Origin: CAZSHX01 sp964606895
Lineage (GTDB): Bacteria > Bacteroidota > Ignavibacteria > Kapaibacteriales > UBA2268
Length of the DNA stretch: 16,379 nucleotides
Assembly: GCA_964606895.1 (NCBI GenBank)
Contig: CAZSHX010000088.1
Span: 1 to 16,379, forward strand
Reading direction: 5' to 3'
Position numbers and translations under genes: made by a program. Positions within the stretch are counted from its first letter, which is position 1, and the number at the start of each line of letters is the position of its first letter. Shown one piece after another: positions 1-8,316 of this stretch. Below the pieces are notes generated by a model, which was not told where the DNA came from, ran no database searches, and saw only the letters and a list, made by a program, of their open reading frames with translations.

Positions 1-19
1 TTTTCTTATTTTTGCTCAT
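1..19 (-). CDS. possible 5' end of a further minus-strand gene (partial)
   Basis: An ATG on the minus strand at 19-17 opens a frame reading MSKNKK up to the window edge. The lysine-rich start is typical of real N-termini, and it lies about 145 bases downstream of the SDR gene on the same strand. Only six codons are visible and there is no clear ribosome binding site, so this is a guess. All three plus-strand frames are also open over the first 50 bases, so the 3' end of a plus-strand gene cannot be excluded. Confidence 0.2.
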
Positions 20-64
20 GGTCAATCTTGTTTGTTTTCAATCTACAAAATTAACTTTGGGTTC

Positions 65-80
65 GGGGATTTCTATCCCC
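65..80. terminator. GC-rich hairpin, possible terminator
   Basis: GGGGAT (65-70), loop TTCT, ATCCCC (75-80) forms a perfect 6-bp stem. On the plus strand it is followed by a T-rich run (81-99), as in an intrinsic terminator for a gene entering from the left. Read on the minus strand it lies 85-100 bases past the stop of the carotenoid operon but lacks a U tract. Direction is therefore uncertain. It is the only GC-rich hairpin I noticed in the 164-base spacer. Confidence 0.35.
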
Positions 81-164
81 TTTCCCTAAATTTATTTTTA
101 TCGGACAATAGTGATATTCTATATTAACTGTTTTATAGTCAAAACTATATTTATTTTCCAAAAT

Positions 165-1592
165 TTAGTCATTTCTTGAAATTTCATTAATCATTCCTCG
201 AAATATTATAGCATGAAAAGGCATTACTGAATACCAGTAAATTCTTCCCCAAAGTCCTAATGGTCTGAAGGTTGCGATTTGTGTTAATATATTCTTGTCA
301 TCAATTTTGAATTCGAGCCAAGCTTCACCGGGAAGTTTCATTTCGGCATATAGAAGAAGTCGCTTTTCACCTTTATTAGCATATAATACTCTCCAAAAAT
401 CAAGTGATTCGCCCGCTTCAATTTCAAATTGATTTTTTCTGCCCCTCCTAAGTCCAACACCGCCCTGAATCTTGTCCCAAAGTCCTCTAATTTCCCATAA
501 AAAGTTTGCGTAGTACCATCCAGTTTCTCCTCCGATAGACCATATTTTCTTTAAAGCTAAATCAATATTCTTGACAGCAATTTTTCTTTCGTCTTTATAA
601 CAACCATTCATCGGAACTTCAATTAAATGTGATATTCCTGCTTTCAAAACATCAGTTGAAAGAGCGTCTTTCCAACTTGAAATTACCTGTTGCTGTTCTA
701 TTTTGTCAAATGCTAATTTGATAGCTTCTTTGTAATTAAGTGTTCTGATATTTAACATTGTTCTTAAATCATTTGGTTTGGCTATAACTTCAATCTTCAT
801 ACTATTTACGAGATTCTGAGCTAATTTGTAAGAAGTTGCAGTAATGTAATATAACCAATATGAAGAAATTTTGGGCGACATAACCGGTACTGTCAGAATT
901 ATACGCTTCAGTCCTCTGACTTCAGCAAACTGCAACAATAGATGCTTGTAATTTAATATATCCGGACCACCAATGTCGTAACTTTTGTTGTAAGTTTGAG
1001 TATTTAAACATACTCCATATAAATACTCTATAACGTTTCTAATCGCAATAGGTTGAGTTTTAGTCAATAACCACTTTGGAGCAATCATTATTGGCAGTTT
1101 TTCAACCAGGTCACGAATGATTTCGAAAGAAGCACTTCCGGAACCAATAATTATTCCAGCCCGTAAAGTTGTTAAATTGAATGAACCTGATTGCAAGATA
1201 TTTTCTACATTTTTTCTAGATAAAAGATGCTTCGATAGTTTTTCCTGATTGACGATGCCACTAAGATAAATAACTTGCTTTGCAGAAGTTTTCTCAATGC
1301 AGTTTTTGAAATTCAAAGCAGATTCCTCTTCTAATACTTCGAAATCAGATAACGAAACAGCCATAGAATGGATCAAGTAATAAGCAACATCAATATCCAA
1401 TGGAATTTTGGAAAGTGTTTCTTTCTTAAGAAAATCAACTTCAATTAATTTCAGGTAAGAAGTTTTGTATTTCCCTGCATTAAATCTATTTTTATCACGG
1501 ACACAGCATACTATTTCATGCCCTTCTTTAAGTAAGACTGGCAAAAGCCTTTGTGCGATATATCCGGTTGCACCCGTAAGTAGAATTTTCAT
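165..1592 (-). CDS. SDR-family NAD(P)-binding protein with C-terminal DUF2867 domain
   Basis: A 475-residue protein. Residues 1-20 form the first beta strand and dinucleotide-binding turn (TGATGYIAQ), typical of atypical/extended short-chain dehydrogenases. YLIHSM at 72-77 is a conserved signature of this subgroup. The core to about residue 300 looks like an NmrA/epimerase-type Rossmann fold. The last ~140 residues (from about SIGGETGWYYANFLWEIRG) match the DUF2867 pattern of tryptophans, glycines and an E-x-G-E-x-LDFWRV segment. The third glycine of the classical GxxGxxG is Ala. No classical YxxxK catalytic pair is obvious. It is the last gene of the carotenoid operon, 21 bases after the acyltransferase stop. 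The substrate is unknown; a redox step on the carotenoid or another lipid is only an inference from position. Family confidence is high, function low. Confidence 0.85.
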   Translation of the reverse strand: MKILLTGATGYIAQRLLPVLLKEGHEIVCCVRDKNRFNAGKYKTSYLKLIEVDFLKKETLSKIPLDIDVAYYLIHSMAVSLSDFEVLEEESALNFKNCIEKTSAKQVIYLSGIVNQEKLSKHLLSRKNVENILQSGSFNLTTLRAGIIIGSGSASFEIIRDLVEKLPIMIAPKWLLTKTQPIAIRNVIEYLYGVCLNTQTYNKSYDIGGPDILNYKHLLLQFAEVRGLKRIILTVPVMSPKISSYWLYYITATSYKLAQNLVNSMKIEVIAKPNDLRTMLNIRTLNYKEAIKLAFDKIEQQQVISSWKDALSTDVLKAGISHLIEVPMNGCYKDERKIAVKNIDLALKKIWSIGGETGWYYANFLWEIRGLWDKIQGGVGLRRGRKNQFEIEAGESLDFWRVLYANKGEKRLLLYAEMKLPGEAWLEFKIDDKNILTQIATFRPLGLWGRIYWYSVMPFHAIIFRGMINEISRND

Positions 1593-1613
1593 AATATCTT
1601 TTGTTGTTTTGGT

Positions 1614-2123
1614 TTATGAAACAGTATCATAAATTGTTCTGATATGGTTGCTATTTCTCATAATCCTTACAAATCTTTCTCTATTATAACGTTGTGCTAT
1701 TATACAAGGTAAATTTGCCAAAAATGCATAAATTATCATTATAAAACCTGCCCAGCAAGGATTCCATATAAAAAACACAGGAGAGAACAATATGACTATC
1801 CAATGAACAAATTCTGCACGCCGTGTTTCAACAACAAATCGACTAAGATATTCCTTGTCTTTTGAAATCATATTTTTTTTCCGAAATCCTTTTTTGAATA
1901 AAGCGGCACCATCGGGGAGTAACCCTTTCCAACTTTTTATTTTGAATATATTTCCATATAAATTGCCATTTCGCTCCCAACTTCTTTGCTTATAGACCCA
2001 AGAATTGTTTTCGAAATAATGAGCAGGAAATAGTGTACCAATATAGGCTATTGAAATATGAATAATGAACCACAAAACAAAATTTATAATAATTATCCAA
2101 ATAATAGGTATTTCTATTAACAT
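1614..2123 (-). CDS. crtO: CrtO-like glycosyl-4,4'-diaponeurosporenoate acyltransferase
   Basis: A 169-residue integral membrane protein. In the staphyloxanthin pathway CrtO transfers a fatty acyl group to the sugar of the glycosyl carotenoate, the last step, at the cytoplasmic membrane. Visible features: an N-terminal hydrophobic helix (about 5-28) followed by GTLFPAHYF; a central FKIKSWKGLLPDG block; ETRRAEFVHW near residues 99-108; hydrophobic segments at about 108-140; and a terminal QRYNRER motif. The IGT-P-YF, K-WK, ETKRAE-HW and QRYNRPR blocks are the ones I recall from S. aureus CrtO (about 165 residues), so length and motif order both agree. It starts 10 bases after the glycosyltransferase stop, consistent with joint expression. 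The acyl donor cannot be read from sequence. Not to be confused with cyanobacterial CrtO ketolase, an unrelated protein. Confidence 0.82.
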   Translation of the reverse strand: MLIEIPIIWIIIINFVLWFIIHISIAYIGTLFPAHYFENNSWVYKQRSWERNGNLYGNIFKIKSWKGLLPDGAALFKKGFRKKNMISKDKEYLSRFVVETRRAEFVHWIVILFSPVFFIWNPCWAGFIMIIYAFLANLPCIIAQRYNRERFVRIMRNSNHIRTIYDTVS

Positions 2124-2133
2124 ATTATCACCT

Positions 2134-3258
2134 TCATGCTTTAACTTCTCTTGACTTCCAGTTAATTGATTTCTTGAATATCTGATAATATAATGAACGG
2201 GAAAATACTACAACATAAAAAATCAGATGAACAGGAAATAATAGAGATGAGAATATTTTAAATGAACCAATTCGGCGAAGCATCCAATAAACTTGTAAAG
2301 CAAAAGCTAAGTACATGAAAAACCATAAGAGCAGTGAGTTTCCGGCGACCATTTCAAATGTAAGTTTTATTGAAATTATAAAACCCCCTGAAAGCCAGAA
2401 TATAATTAACAAAAGTGTCCTGAGTGGAGTTTGTCCTGCACCGGAAGCAAAGGCTTTTGTCCAGCCGTTTATTAATTCTTTAATTCCAGTTGGGTACATT
2501 CTGAATGATAATGTTCCTTTACCTCCAAGACATTTGAGATTAATTCCCGCATCTTTAAATTTTCGTGCCATGAATACATTTTCGAGAATCTTATTTTTTA
2601 CCGATTCATGTCCGTTTATTTCAAAATAATTCTTTCTGCTTACTATTAATGATTGTCCGAATAACCCTGTTGGCTGAGTATTCCCGAAAGGTGTGAAGGC
2701 ATTCATCGAACCATTCATAACAATATTAAAAAGTGCCGAAAATTCTTCATATAGCATTCCAATTTTATGGAATGGAGCAATCGAAAGAACAACTCCATGC
2801 TTGTTATTATGCAAAGAATTCTCAAAAAGATATGAATCAATTAATTTATGCAATCCATCAGGTTCAATAACTGTATCGGCATCAAGAAAAACAAACAAAT
2901 CTCCGGTTGCAGTTTGAGCTCCCTGCCAGCAGGCCCACGGTTTTCCTTTCCAACCTTCCGGAAGAGGTTCTGAATCAATAATCCTTGCCATAAAGCTTTG
3001 TGAAATCTCTTTTGTTCTGTCTGTTGAGTTATCATTTACAACAATCACTTCACCAACTTTAAATATTTGATTTCTTATTGATGATAAAAGCTTGCCAATA
3101 TTTTGTTCTTCATTTCTGGCTGGAATAATAATGGAAATTACGGGATAAACTAATGGGATATCGCTCAATTTGCAATATTCTAATTTATACAGAAATATTA
3201 TTCCGGAAGCTAATCCCAAAAAAGTGATGATGAATAAAATTATTGTTGCAATTTCCAT
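2134..3258 (-). CDS. crtQ: CrtQ-like carotenoate glycosyltransferase (GT2 family)
   Basis: A 374-residue membrane-anchored family 2 glycosyltransferase. In the C30 pathway CrtQ esterifies glucose to the carboxylate of diaponeurosporenoate. One N-terminal membrane helix (about 3-23) precedes the GT-A domain: ISIIIPARNEEQNIG (41-55), VIVVNDNSTD (71-80), and the metal-binding DAD at 126-128. GKPWAC at 105-110, a GGKGTLSFRMYPTG block, GWTKAFASGAG and the terminal INWKSR correspond to conserved stretches I recall in S. aureus CrtQ (375 residues). The C-terminal third holds several hydrophobic helices (about 280-360). It lies 6 bases after the TMEM175 gene and 10 bases before the acyltransferase. 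Alternative: another hydroxy- or carboxy-lipid GT2 enzyme, but the neighbours favour the carotenoid role. Sugar specificity is not readable. Confidence 0.85.
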   Translation of the reverse strand: MEIATIILFIITFLGLASGIIFLYKLEYCKLSDIPLVYPVISIIIPARNEEQNIGKLLSSIRNQIFKVGEVIVVNDNSTDRTKEISQSFMARIIDSEPLPEGWKGKPWACWQGAQTATGDLFVFLDADTVIEPDGLHKLIDSYLFENSLHNNKHGVVLSIAPFHKIGMLYEEFSALFNIVMNGSMNAFTPFGNTQPTGLFGQSLIVSRKNYFEINGHESVKNKILENVFMARKFKDAGINLKCLGGKGTLSFRMYPTGIKELINGWTKAFASGAGQTPLRTLLLIIFWLSGGFIISIKLTFEMVAGNSLLLWFFMYLAFALQVYWMLRRIGSFKIFSSLLFPVHLIFYVVVFSRSLYYQIFKKSINWKSREVKA

Positions 3259-3264
3259 AGACTT

Positions 3265-3855
3265 TTAACTTTTATTGTTGTAATGAGCTATTGATTTTTC
3301 AATTCTTTTATCAGGGACTAACCAAATTATTGCAATTAAAATAATGATAATTATAGAGCCAAAAGTATAATAAAAGGAAAGTGGTATTGATAATGCATAA
3401 GCGATAACAGAAATTTTACCCTTATAATCTTTTCCTATAGCATTGGAAAGTACAGAATCATTACCTTGTGAAGATATTATGGAACGAGTTAAAATATAAT
3501 ATGAAACTGCCGCCATGAAAAGTACAAAGGTATAAGCCGCAACAGGTAGTTCTGAAAAATGGTTTTCTCCTGCCCAGGCAGTTACAAATGGGATTAGTGA
3601 AAGCCAGAATAGAAGATGTGTATTCGACCAGAGAATAGAACCATTAATATGTTTTACTGTGTGAATTAGATGATGATGATTATTCCAGTAAATTGCCACA
3701 TATAAAAAACTTATCACATAACTGAAAAACTTTGGGATTAAATTATGAACTGAGTCCCAATCGGCACCATGCGGAATTTTAAGTTCCAATACCATGATTG
3801 TAATAATAATTGCTATTACTCCATCACTAAAAGCTTCTAATCTATTTTTTTGCAT
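3265..3855 (-). CDS. TMEM175-family (DUF1211) potassium channel
   Basis: A 196-residue protein with about six predicted membrane helices. Helix 1 carries the family hallmark R5-x3-F9-S10-D11-G12-x-x-A-I (RLEAFSDGVIAIIIT), the conserved FSD motif that packs near the pore of TMEM175 K+ channels. Prokaryotic members are single six-helix units that assemble as tetramers; the length here fits that form. NNHHHLIHTV after the second or third helix and FWLSLIPFVTAW in the following helices are also typical. It sits inside the carotenoid operon, 22 bases after the CrtP-like stop and 6 bases before crtQ, on the same strand. Nothing in the known C30 carotenoid pathway requires an ion channel, so its role here is unexplained. 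The family call is firm; ion selectivity is by family only. Confidence 0.9.
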   Translation of the reverse strand: MQKNRLEAFSDGVIAIIITIMVLELKIPHGADWDSVHNLIPKFFSYVISFLYVAIYWNNHHHLIHTVKHINGSILWSNTHLLFWLSLIPFVTAWAGENHFSELPVAAYTFVLFMAAVSYYILTRSIISSQGNDSVLSNAIGKDYKGKISVIAYALSIPLSFYYTFGSIIIIILIAIIWLVPDKRIEKSIAHYNNKS

Positions 3856-3877
3856 AAATTATACCTTTCAAAATTTT

Positions 3878-5368
3878 TTAACTCTTTTCATCTTCCACTA
3901 TTTGCTTGCAAACATTTTGTCCGCAAAGCAATACCATGGGCATTCCACCTCCGGGATTAACAGAGCCACCCGTGAAGTACAAGTTTTTATATTTTTTGCT
4001 CCTCTTGGGTAACTTGAAAGCAAAATTTTTCTTAAAATCTGATACAACTCCATATATCGAACCTTTATTTGAACGATACATTCTTTGGATGTCAATAGGA
4101 GTAAGAAAATGCTCATAAACTATATGTTTTCTAAGGTCTGTCAGCCCCATTCTTTCAAGTTTGACCAAAATTAATTCCTTCAGTTTTATATAATCCTCCA
4201 TAGTATATGGATTATTCTCATTTATATATGGGATATGTGGAAGGATTTTCAATCCGGAGCAATTTGGAGGTGCAACAGTTGGGTCTGACTTGGAGCTGTC
4301 AACCAGATAAATCGTAGGGTCAGTTGGCAATACTTTTTTATTGAATACTAAATCAAAATGCTCTTTCTGATGACCTGAAAACATGAAGTTGTGATGGGCA
4401 AGCTGTGGATACTGAATATCAAGTCCAATATCAATAACAAGTCCTGAACAAGAAGGTTCAAACCTCTCCAATTTTTTCAGAAAGTTATCATCTTCGTTAA
4501 GAAGATATTTATATGCGGGAATACCCTCCATATTTGAAACAATAATATCGGCAAAATGGGTTTGTCCATTAACTTCAATTGCAGTTACTCTTTGGTTATC
4601 AGTTATCATTCTATTGACTTCTGAGTTGAAATTGATTTTTATACCCAATTCATCCATATATTTTTTAAACCCGAGTGCTATATTATACATTCCACCCGAA
4701 ACATACCACAAATCATACCTGAATTGAATTGTTGGCATCAGATTCATAAACCCCGGAGCTCTGTAAGCCGAAGAGCCTACATATTTGATGAAATAATCCA
4801 AAATATCAACTAAATAAGGATTCTTGATGAACTTCGCTATTCTGCCGTGCATTGTTTTGAAGAAATCAATCTTGAAAACTGCCGAAAAATCATAAAATTT
4901 CATAAAATCAATTGTTGAATCCAGTCCGCTATCGAAATATCCCGGAGCAAGGATGTCGTATTGTTTTTCAGAATACTCCATGAATTTGCGAAATTCAGAA
5001 TAGGTTTCCGGTGAAAGTTTTGCCAGTTCCGTTTTCATAATTTCCATATCAGGGTCTAGGTCAATAACTGTTCCATCTTCAAAGAAATTTCTCCAGTGAG
5101 GTCTTACTTTTTGGATAGTAATATAATCACTCATTTTCTTTCCTGAAGCTTCAAATAATCTGCTGAAATATTGTGGAAGTGTTAATATTGAAGGTCCTAA
5201 ATCAAAAGTATAACCTTTTTCCTTAATAGTATTAAGCTTTCCACCTATTTTCTCATTTTTTTCAAATATTTCAACATCATATCCATTTATTTTCAGCATA
5301 ATAGCGGCGGATATGCCTCCAAGTCCTGCACCAATAATTATTACTTTCTGTTTTCTATTAGTCTTCAT
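3878..5368 (-). CDS. crtP: CrtP-like 4,4'-diaponeurosporene oxygenase (carotenoid oxidase)
   Basis: A 496-residue FAD-dependent enzyme of the CrtI/CrtN/CrtP family. CrtP oxidises a terminal methyl group of diaponeurosporene to the aldehyde. The N-terminal dinucleotide fold shows IIGAGLGGISAA (G13, G15, G18) with the ribose-binding Glu at E36 and IGGK. FDLGPSILTLP, DYFIKYVGSS, LWYVSGGMY, YPQLAHHNF, VLPTDPTIYLV, LPHIPYI, LTDLRKHI, RSNKGSIYGVV and the terminal GGSVNPGGGMPM (about 467-478) are blocks I recall, nearly unchanged, from S. aureus CrtP (497 residues). That is why I assign this paralogue, and not the upstream one, to the oxygenase step. It follows the aldehyde dehydrogenase by 32 bases; that enzyme would consume its product. 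The exact methyl position and whether one or both ends are oxidised cannot be read. Confidence 0.85.
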   Translation of the reverse strand: MKTNRKQKVIIIGAGLGGISAAIMLKINGYDVEIFEKNEKIGGKLNTIKEKGYTFDLGPSILTLPQYFSRLFEASGKKMSDYITIQKVRPHWRNFFEDGTVIDLDPDMEIMKTELAKLSPETYSEFRKFMEYSEKQYDILAPGYFDSGLDSTIDFMKFYDFSAVFKIDFFKTMHGRIAKFIKNPYLVDILDYFIKYVGSSAYRAPGFMNLMPTIQFRYDLWYVSGGMYNIALGFKKYMDELGIKINFNSEVNRMITDNQRVTAIEVNGQTHFADIIVSNMEGIPAYKYLLNEDDNFLKKLERFEPSCSGLVIDIGLDIQYPQLAHHNFMFSGHQKEHFDLVFNKKVLPTDPTIYLVDSSKSDPTVAPPNCSGLKILPHIPYINENNPYTMEDYIKLKELILVKLERMGLTDLRKHIVYEHFLTPIDIQRMYRSNKGSIYGVVSDFKKNFAFKLPKRSKKYKNLYFTGGSVNPGGGMPMVLLCGQNVCKQIVEDEKS

Positions 5369-5400
5369 AATTCTCCAGTATTTATAATTAATTTTCTTTT

Positions 5401-6786
5401 TCAGATTAGTCTTTTAGCAATCTGTTTTAAAATGCTAAACTTTGTTTTATATGGTGGATACATTGATTTTAGATCAAACTTAAATGATTTTTGAAGAACT
5501 GATTTCTTATGGCTAAAAGTTTCGAAACTTGCTCTTCCATGATATTTGCCAATACCGCTTAGTCCTACACCGCCGAAAGGTAGTTTGTTTGTCATTATTG
5601 TATGAATAGTTCCATTAATACAAACAGAACCCGAAGAAGTACCATCAAGTATTTGATTTTGTTTTTTCTTGTCTTTTGAAAAGAAATACAAGCTTAAAGG
5701 TTTTTGCTGATTTCTGAGATTTTGAATTACATCATTTAAATCATCATAAACCAGGACCGGCAAAATAGGTCCGAATACTTCTTCATTCATGATTTTTGAG
5801 TTGTAATACAATTCCGAAATAATCGTGGGAGAAATGTACAAATTCGCTGAATCCTTTTCTCCACCGGCTACTATAATCCCTTCATCCATAAGTGCGGAAA
5901 GTCTGTCGAAATGCACTTGATTTACTATATGAGAATAGTCCTTGTTATCTTTATGCATTTCAGGAAAAAATTCTTTAAGAGTTCCCTTGATCTTTTCGAG
6001 AAATTCATCCTTAATATCCTTATGAACAAGCAGATAATCAGGAGCAATACATGTCTGTCCGGCATTGAAGAATTTTCCCCAAACAATTCTTCTTGCTGTA
6101 ACTTCAATATCAATGTTGCAATCAACAATACACGGATTCTTGCCGCCAAGTTCGAGGGTTATTGGAATTAAATGTTCTGATGCAGATTTCATTATCAGCT
6201 TTCCAATCTTACTGCTACCTGTAAAGAATAAATAATCAATTTTTTCATTTATTAAAGCTTGAGAAACCTGAGAATCCCCTTCAACAACTGATAAATACTC
6301 ATTAGGAAAATTGTCGTTTATCAAATTAAATATCAGTTTCGAGGTATTAACTGAAATTTCAGATGGCTTAATAACGACACAATTTCCTGCAGAGATAGCT
6401 CCGATTAATGGAGAAAAAATCAATCCGAAAGGATAATTCCATGGACCAATAATGAGAACAATTCCATAAGGTTCGTACTGAAAATAACTTTTTCCGGGTA
6501 AATTTATTAGTGATGTCCTCACTTTTCCTTTTCTGTTCCACTTTTTAAGGTTTTTAATTATGGATTCAATTTCTTTCAGTACATAAGCAATCTCGCTTGT
6601 ATAAGATTCAGTTTGGCTTTTATGCAAATCCTTATATAATGCATCCATTATTATGGATTCATTTTTCTCTATTAATTCCTGCAACTTAGTTAGTTGCTCA
6701 ATTCGAAATGTGATATCCTTGGTTTTTCCTGTGTTGAAAAATTCCTTTTGATTGAGTAATAATTTATTTATTTCGTTTTGATTCAT
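5401..6786 (-). CDS. aldH: aldehyde dehydrogenase, probable carotenoid aldehyde dehydrogenase (AldH/CrtNc-type)
   Basis: A 461-residue NAD(P)+-dependent aldehyde dehydrogenase of the short class-3/fatty-aldehyde type. Expected role: oxidation of the C30 carotenal made by the CrtP-like enzyme to the carboxylic acid that CrtQ then glycosylates. Catalytic features: GPWNYP at 114-119 with N117, FTGSSKIG at 188-195, ELGGKNP at 212-218 with general base E212, and nucleophile C246 in NAGQTC. PFGGVGLSGIGKYHG occurs near the C-terminus. Start chosen at 6786: the frame is open to 6909, but the extra 41 codons lie wholly inside the upstream desaturase gene and do not look like ALDH, whereas MNQNEINKLL aligns with the usual N-terminus. 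It begins 5 bases after the crtN stop. By sequence alone it could be a general long-chain aldehyde dehydrogenase; the setting supports the pigment role. Confidence 0.85.
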   Translation of the reverse strand: MNQNEINKLLLNQKEFFNTGKTKDITFRIEQLTKLQELIEKNESIIMDALYKDLHKSQTESYTSEIAYVLKEIESIIKNLKKWNRKGKVRTSLINLPGKSYFQYEPYGIVLIIGPWNYPFGLIFSPLIGAISAGNCVVIKPSEISVNTSKLIFNLINDNFPNEYLSVVEGDSQVSQALINEKIDYLFFTGSSKIGKLIMKSASEHLIPITLELGGKNPCIVDCNIDIEVTARRIVWGKFFNAGQTCIAPDYLLVHKDIKDEFLEKIKGTLKEFFPEMHKDNKDYSHIVNQVHFDRLSALMDEGIIVAGGEKDSANLYISPTIISELYYNSKIMNEEVFGPILPVLVYDDLNDVIQNLRNQQKPLSLYFFSKDKKKQNQILDGTSSGSVCINGTIHTIMTNKLPFGGVGLSGIGKYHGRASFETFSHKKSVLQKSFKFDLKSMYPPYKTKFSILKQIAKRLI

Positions 6787-6791
6787 TTTGT

Positions 6792-8291
6792 TTAGGATTG
6801 TAAATTCAGACCTTCTTTTTGAAGAATAAGCTCTGCAGAAATTCTGCCTGATTCGAAAATGGTTGGAAGACCACTTCCCGGGTGCGTTCCTCCACCAACA
6901 AGGTAACAATTTTTAAATTCCTCGAACTCATTGTGAGGTCTGAAATAAAGTAATTGTCCCATATTATGCCCAAGATTAAAAGTAGCTCCGTTGAAGATAT
7001 CCATTTTGTTTTCCCAGTCATCCGGGGTTATTATTCGAATTTCTTCGATATGCTTTCTTATATCTTCCATACCGGCTTTTGATTCCAATAAATCCAAAAG
7101 CTTTTCTTTGAATTTATCCTTATTTGAAGTCCAGTCAATACTGCCACTGGTATTGCCAATCGGAACAAGTACATAAACAGATGATTTTCCTTCCGGGGCA
7201 AGAGAACCATCTATAAGGCTCGGATTGTGTACATAAAATGATGGATCATCCGGAATCACATTATTGCTGACAATTTCTGAAACATTATATTTATAATCAT
7301 TCGCAAAAAAGATATTATGATGATATAAATTTTCATAGACTTTGCCAAGTCCAAGATATAGCATAAAAGTTGAGCATGAATACTTCATGCCATCTAATTT
7401 ATTTTTTGTGTATTTTTTTCTATGTTTTGGCTCTACAAGGTTTTTCATGGCTTGTGCAAAATCAGCATTGATAATAACATAATCTGCTCTATCTTCTGAA
7501 CCATCTTCAAGAATAACTCCTTTTGCGACAGAATCTTCGATAATCAGTTTTTTTACTGCCTTTGATAAATGAATACTTCCACCTTCTTCTTCTACAATTT
7601 TCGCCATTGATTTAGATAATTCGTTTAATCCTCCACCTATATGCCAAACACCGCCACCATGCTCTATAAATGAAAGTATGCTGAATAATCCCGGTGCTTC
7701 CCATGGCGACATACCGATATATTTTGCTTGGAATGTGAAGCAAATCTTAAGAACGTCATCGCTGAAATATCTCCCTAAAACATCAAATAAACTTAAATGT
7801 GCATCCAGATACGGTAATGCTTTTAACAATCGCATTGATAAATAATCTGTAATGTTCCCATATGGAACTTCCAAACATGGGATTAGTTTCTCATATTTTA
7901 TTTTCTCTCTTTTCATATACTTAATATATCCGGCAGAACTGCCGGGGAATACTCTTTCAATCTCCTCAATCATTTTTTTCTGATTTGCTGTAGGGATAAA
8001 TGTCCTGTCTTTAAATACCAATCTGTACATCGGATCAAGTTCATAGATCTTGACATAATCATTCAAATTTCTTTTACACAACTGAAAAAGTCTTTCTAAA
8101 ACGTCTTTCATTAAAAAAAATGTAGGACCAATATCAAATTTAAAATCGCCGGCTTGAATAAATCCGTTTCTTCCGCCTACAATTTCCTTTTTTTCATAGA
8201 TATGAACATCAAATCCTTTTTGTGCGAGTATCATTCCGGATGATAATCCACCGGGTCCTGCACCGATAATTATTACTTTTTTTGCTGACAT
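6792..8291 (-). CDS. crtN: CrtN/CrtI-like carotenoid desaturase (probable C30 desaturase)
   Basis: A 499-residue FAD-dependent phytoene-desaturase-family protein. Probable role: stepwise desaturation of the colourless C30 backbone (dehydrosqualene or squalene) to diaponeurosporene or a related polyene. Visible: VIIIGAGPGGLSSG with G10, G12 and G15, acidic E33, VGGRNG, FDIGPTFF (52-59), a FTFQAKYIGMSPWEAP block, YSCSTFMLYLG, IPDDPSFYVHNPS, LAPEGKSSVYVLVP and the terminal GGGTHPGSGLPTI (about 466-478), all standard for CrtI/CrtN. It is more like S. aureus CrtN (YSCS-FLMYIG, APEGKTGIYVLMP, GASTHPGAGVPIV, as I recall it) than CrtP. It precedes aldH by 5 bases and follows the DUF2141 gene by 25. 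A CrtI acting on C40 phytoene remains possible, but every neighbour is of C30 type. Confidence 0.82.
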   Translation of the reverse strand: MSAKKVIIIGAGPGGLSSGMILAQKGFDVHIYEKKEIVGGRNGFIQAGDFKFDIGPTFFLMKDVLERLFQLCKRNLNDYVKIYELDPMYRLVFKDRTFIPTANQKKMIEEIERVFPGSSAGYIKYMKREKIKYEKLIPCLEVPYGNITDYLSMRLLKALPYLDAHLSLFDVLGRYFSDDVLKICFTFQAKYIGMSPWEAPGLFSILSFIEHGGGVWHIGGGLNELSKSMAKIVEEEGGSIHLSKAVKKLIIEDSVAKGVILEDGSEDRADYVIINADFAQAMKNLVEPKHRKKYTKNKLDGMKYSCSTFMLYLGLGKVYENLYHHNIFFANDYKYNVSEIVSNNVIPDDPSFYVHNPSLIDGSLAPEGKSSVYVLVPIGNTSGSIDWTSNKDKFKEKLLDLLESKAGMEDIRKHIEEIRIITPDDWENKMDIFNGATFNLGHNMGQLLYFRPHNEFEEFKNCYLVGGGTHPGSGLPTIFESGRISAELILQKEGLNLQS

Positions 8292-8316
8292 ACTAAACCT
8301 TCAATATATTCTTTGA

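Noticed and set aside
134..149. TATAGT-CAAA-ACTATA hairpin 15 bases past the last operon gene
   Set aside because: Weak AT stem; no U tract in the direction of the operon, so not called as a terminator.
2315..3035. Several frames of 60-100 codons antisense to or overlapping the glycosyltransferase
   Set aside because: Shadows of a well-supported gene; no family features of their own.
6787..6909. 41-codon N-terminal extension of the aldehyde dehydrogenase
   Set aside because: It lies inside the upstream desaturase gene in another frame, has no ALDH resemblance, and MNQNEINKLL is a natural start 5 bases after the desaturase stop.
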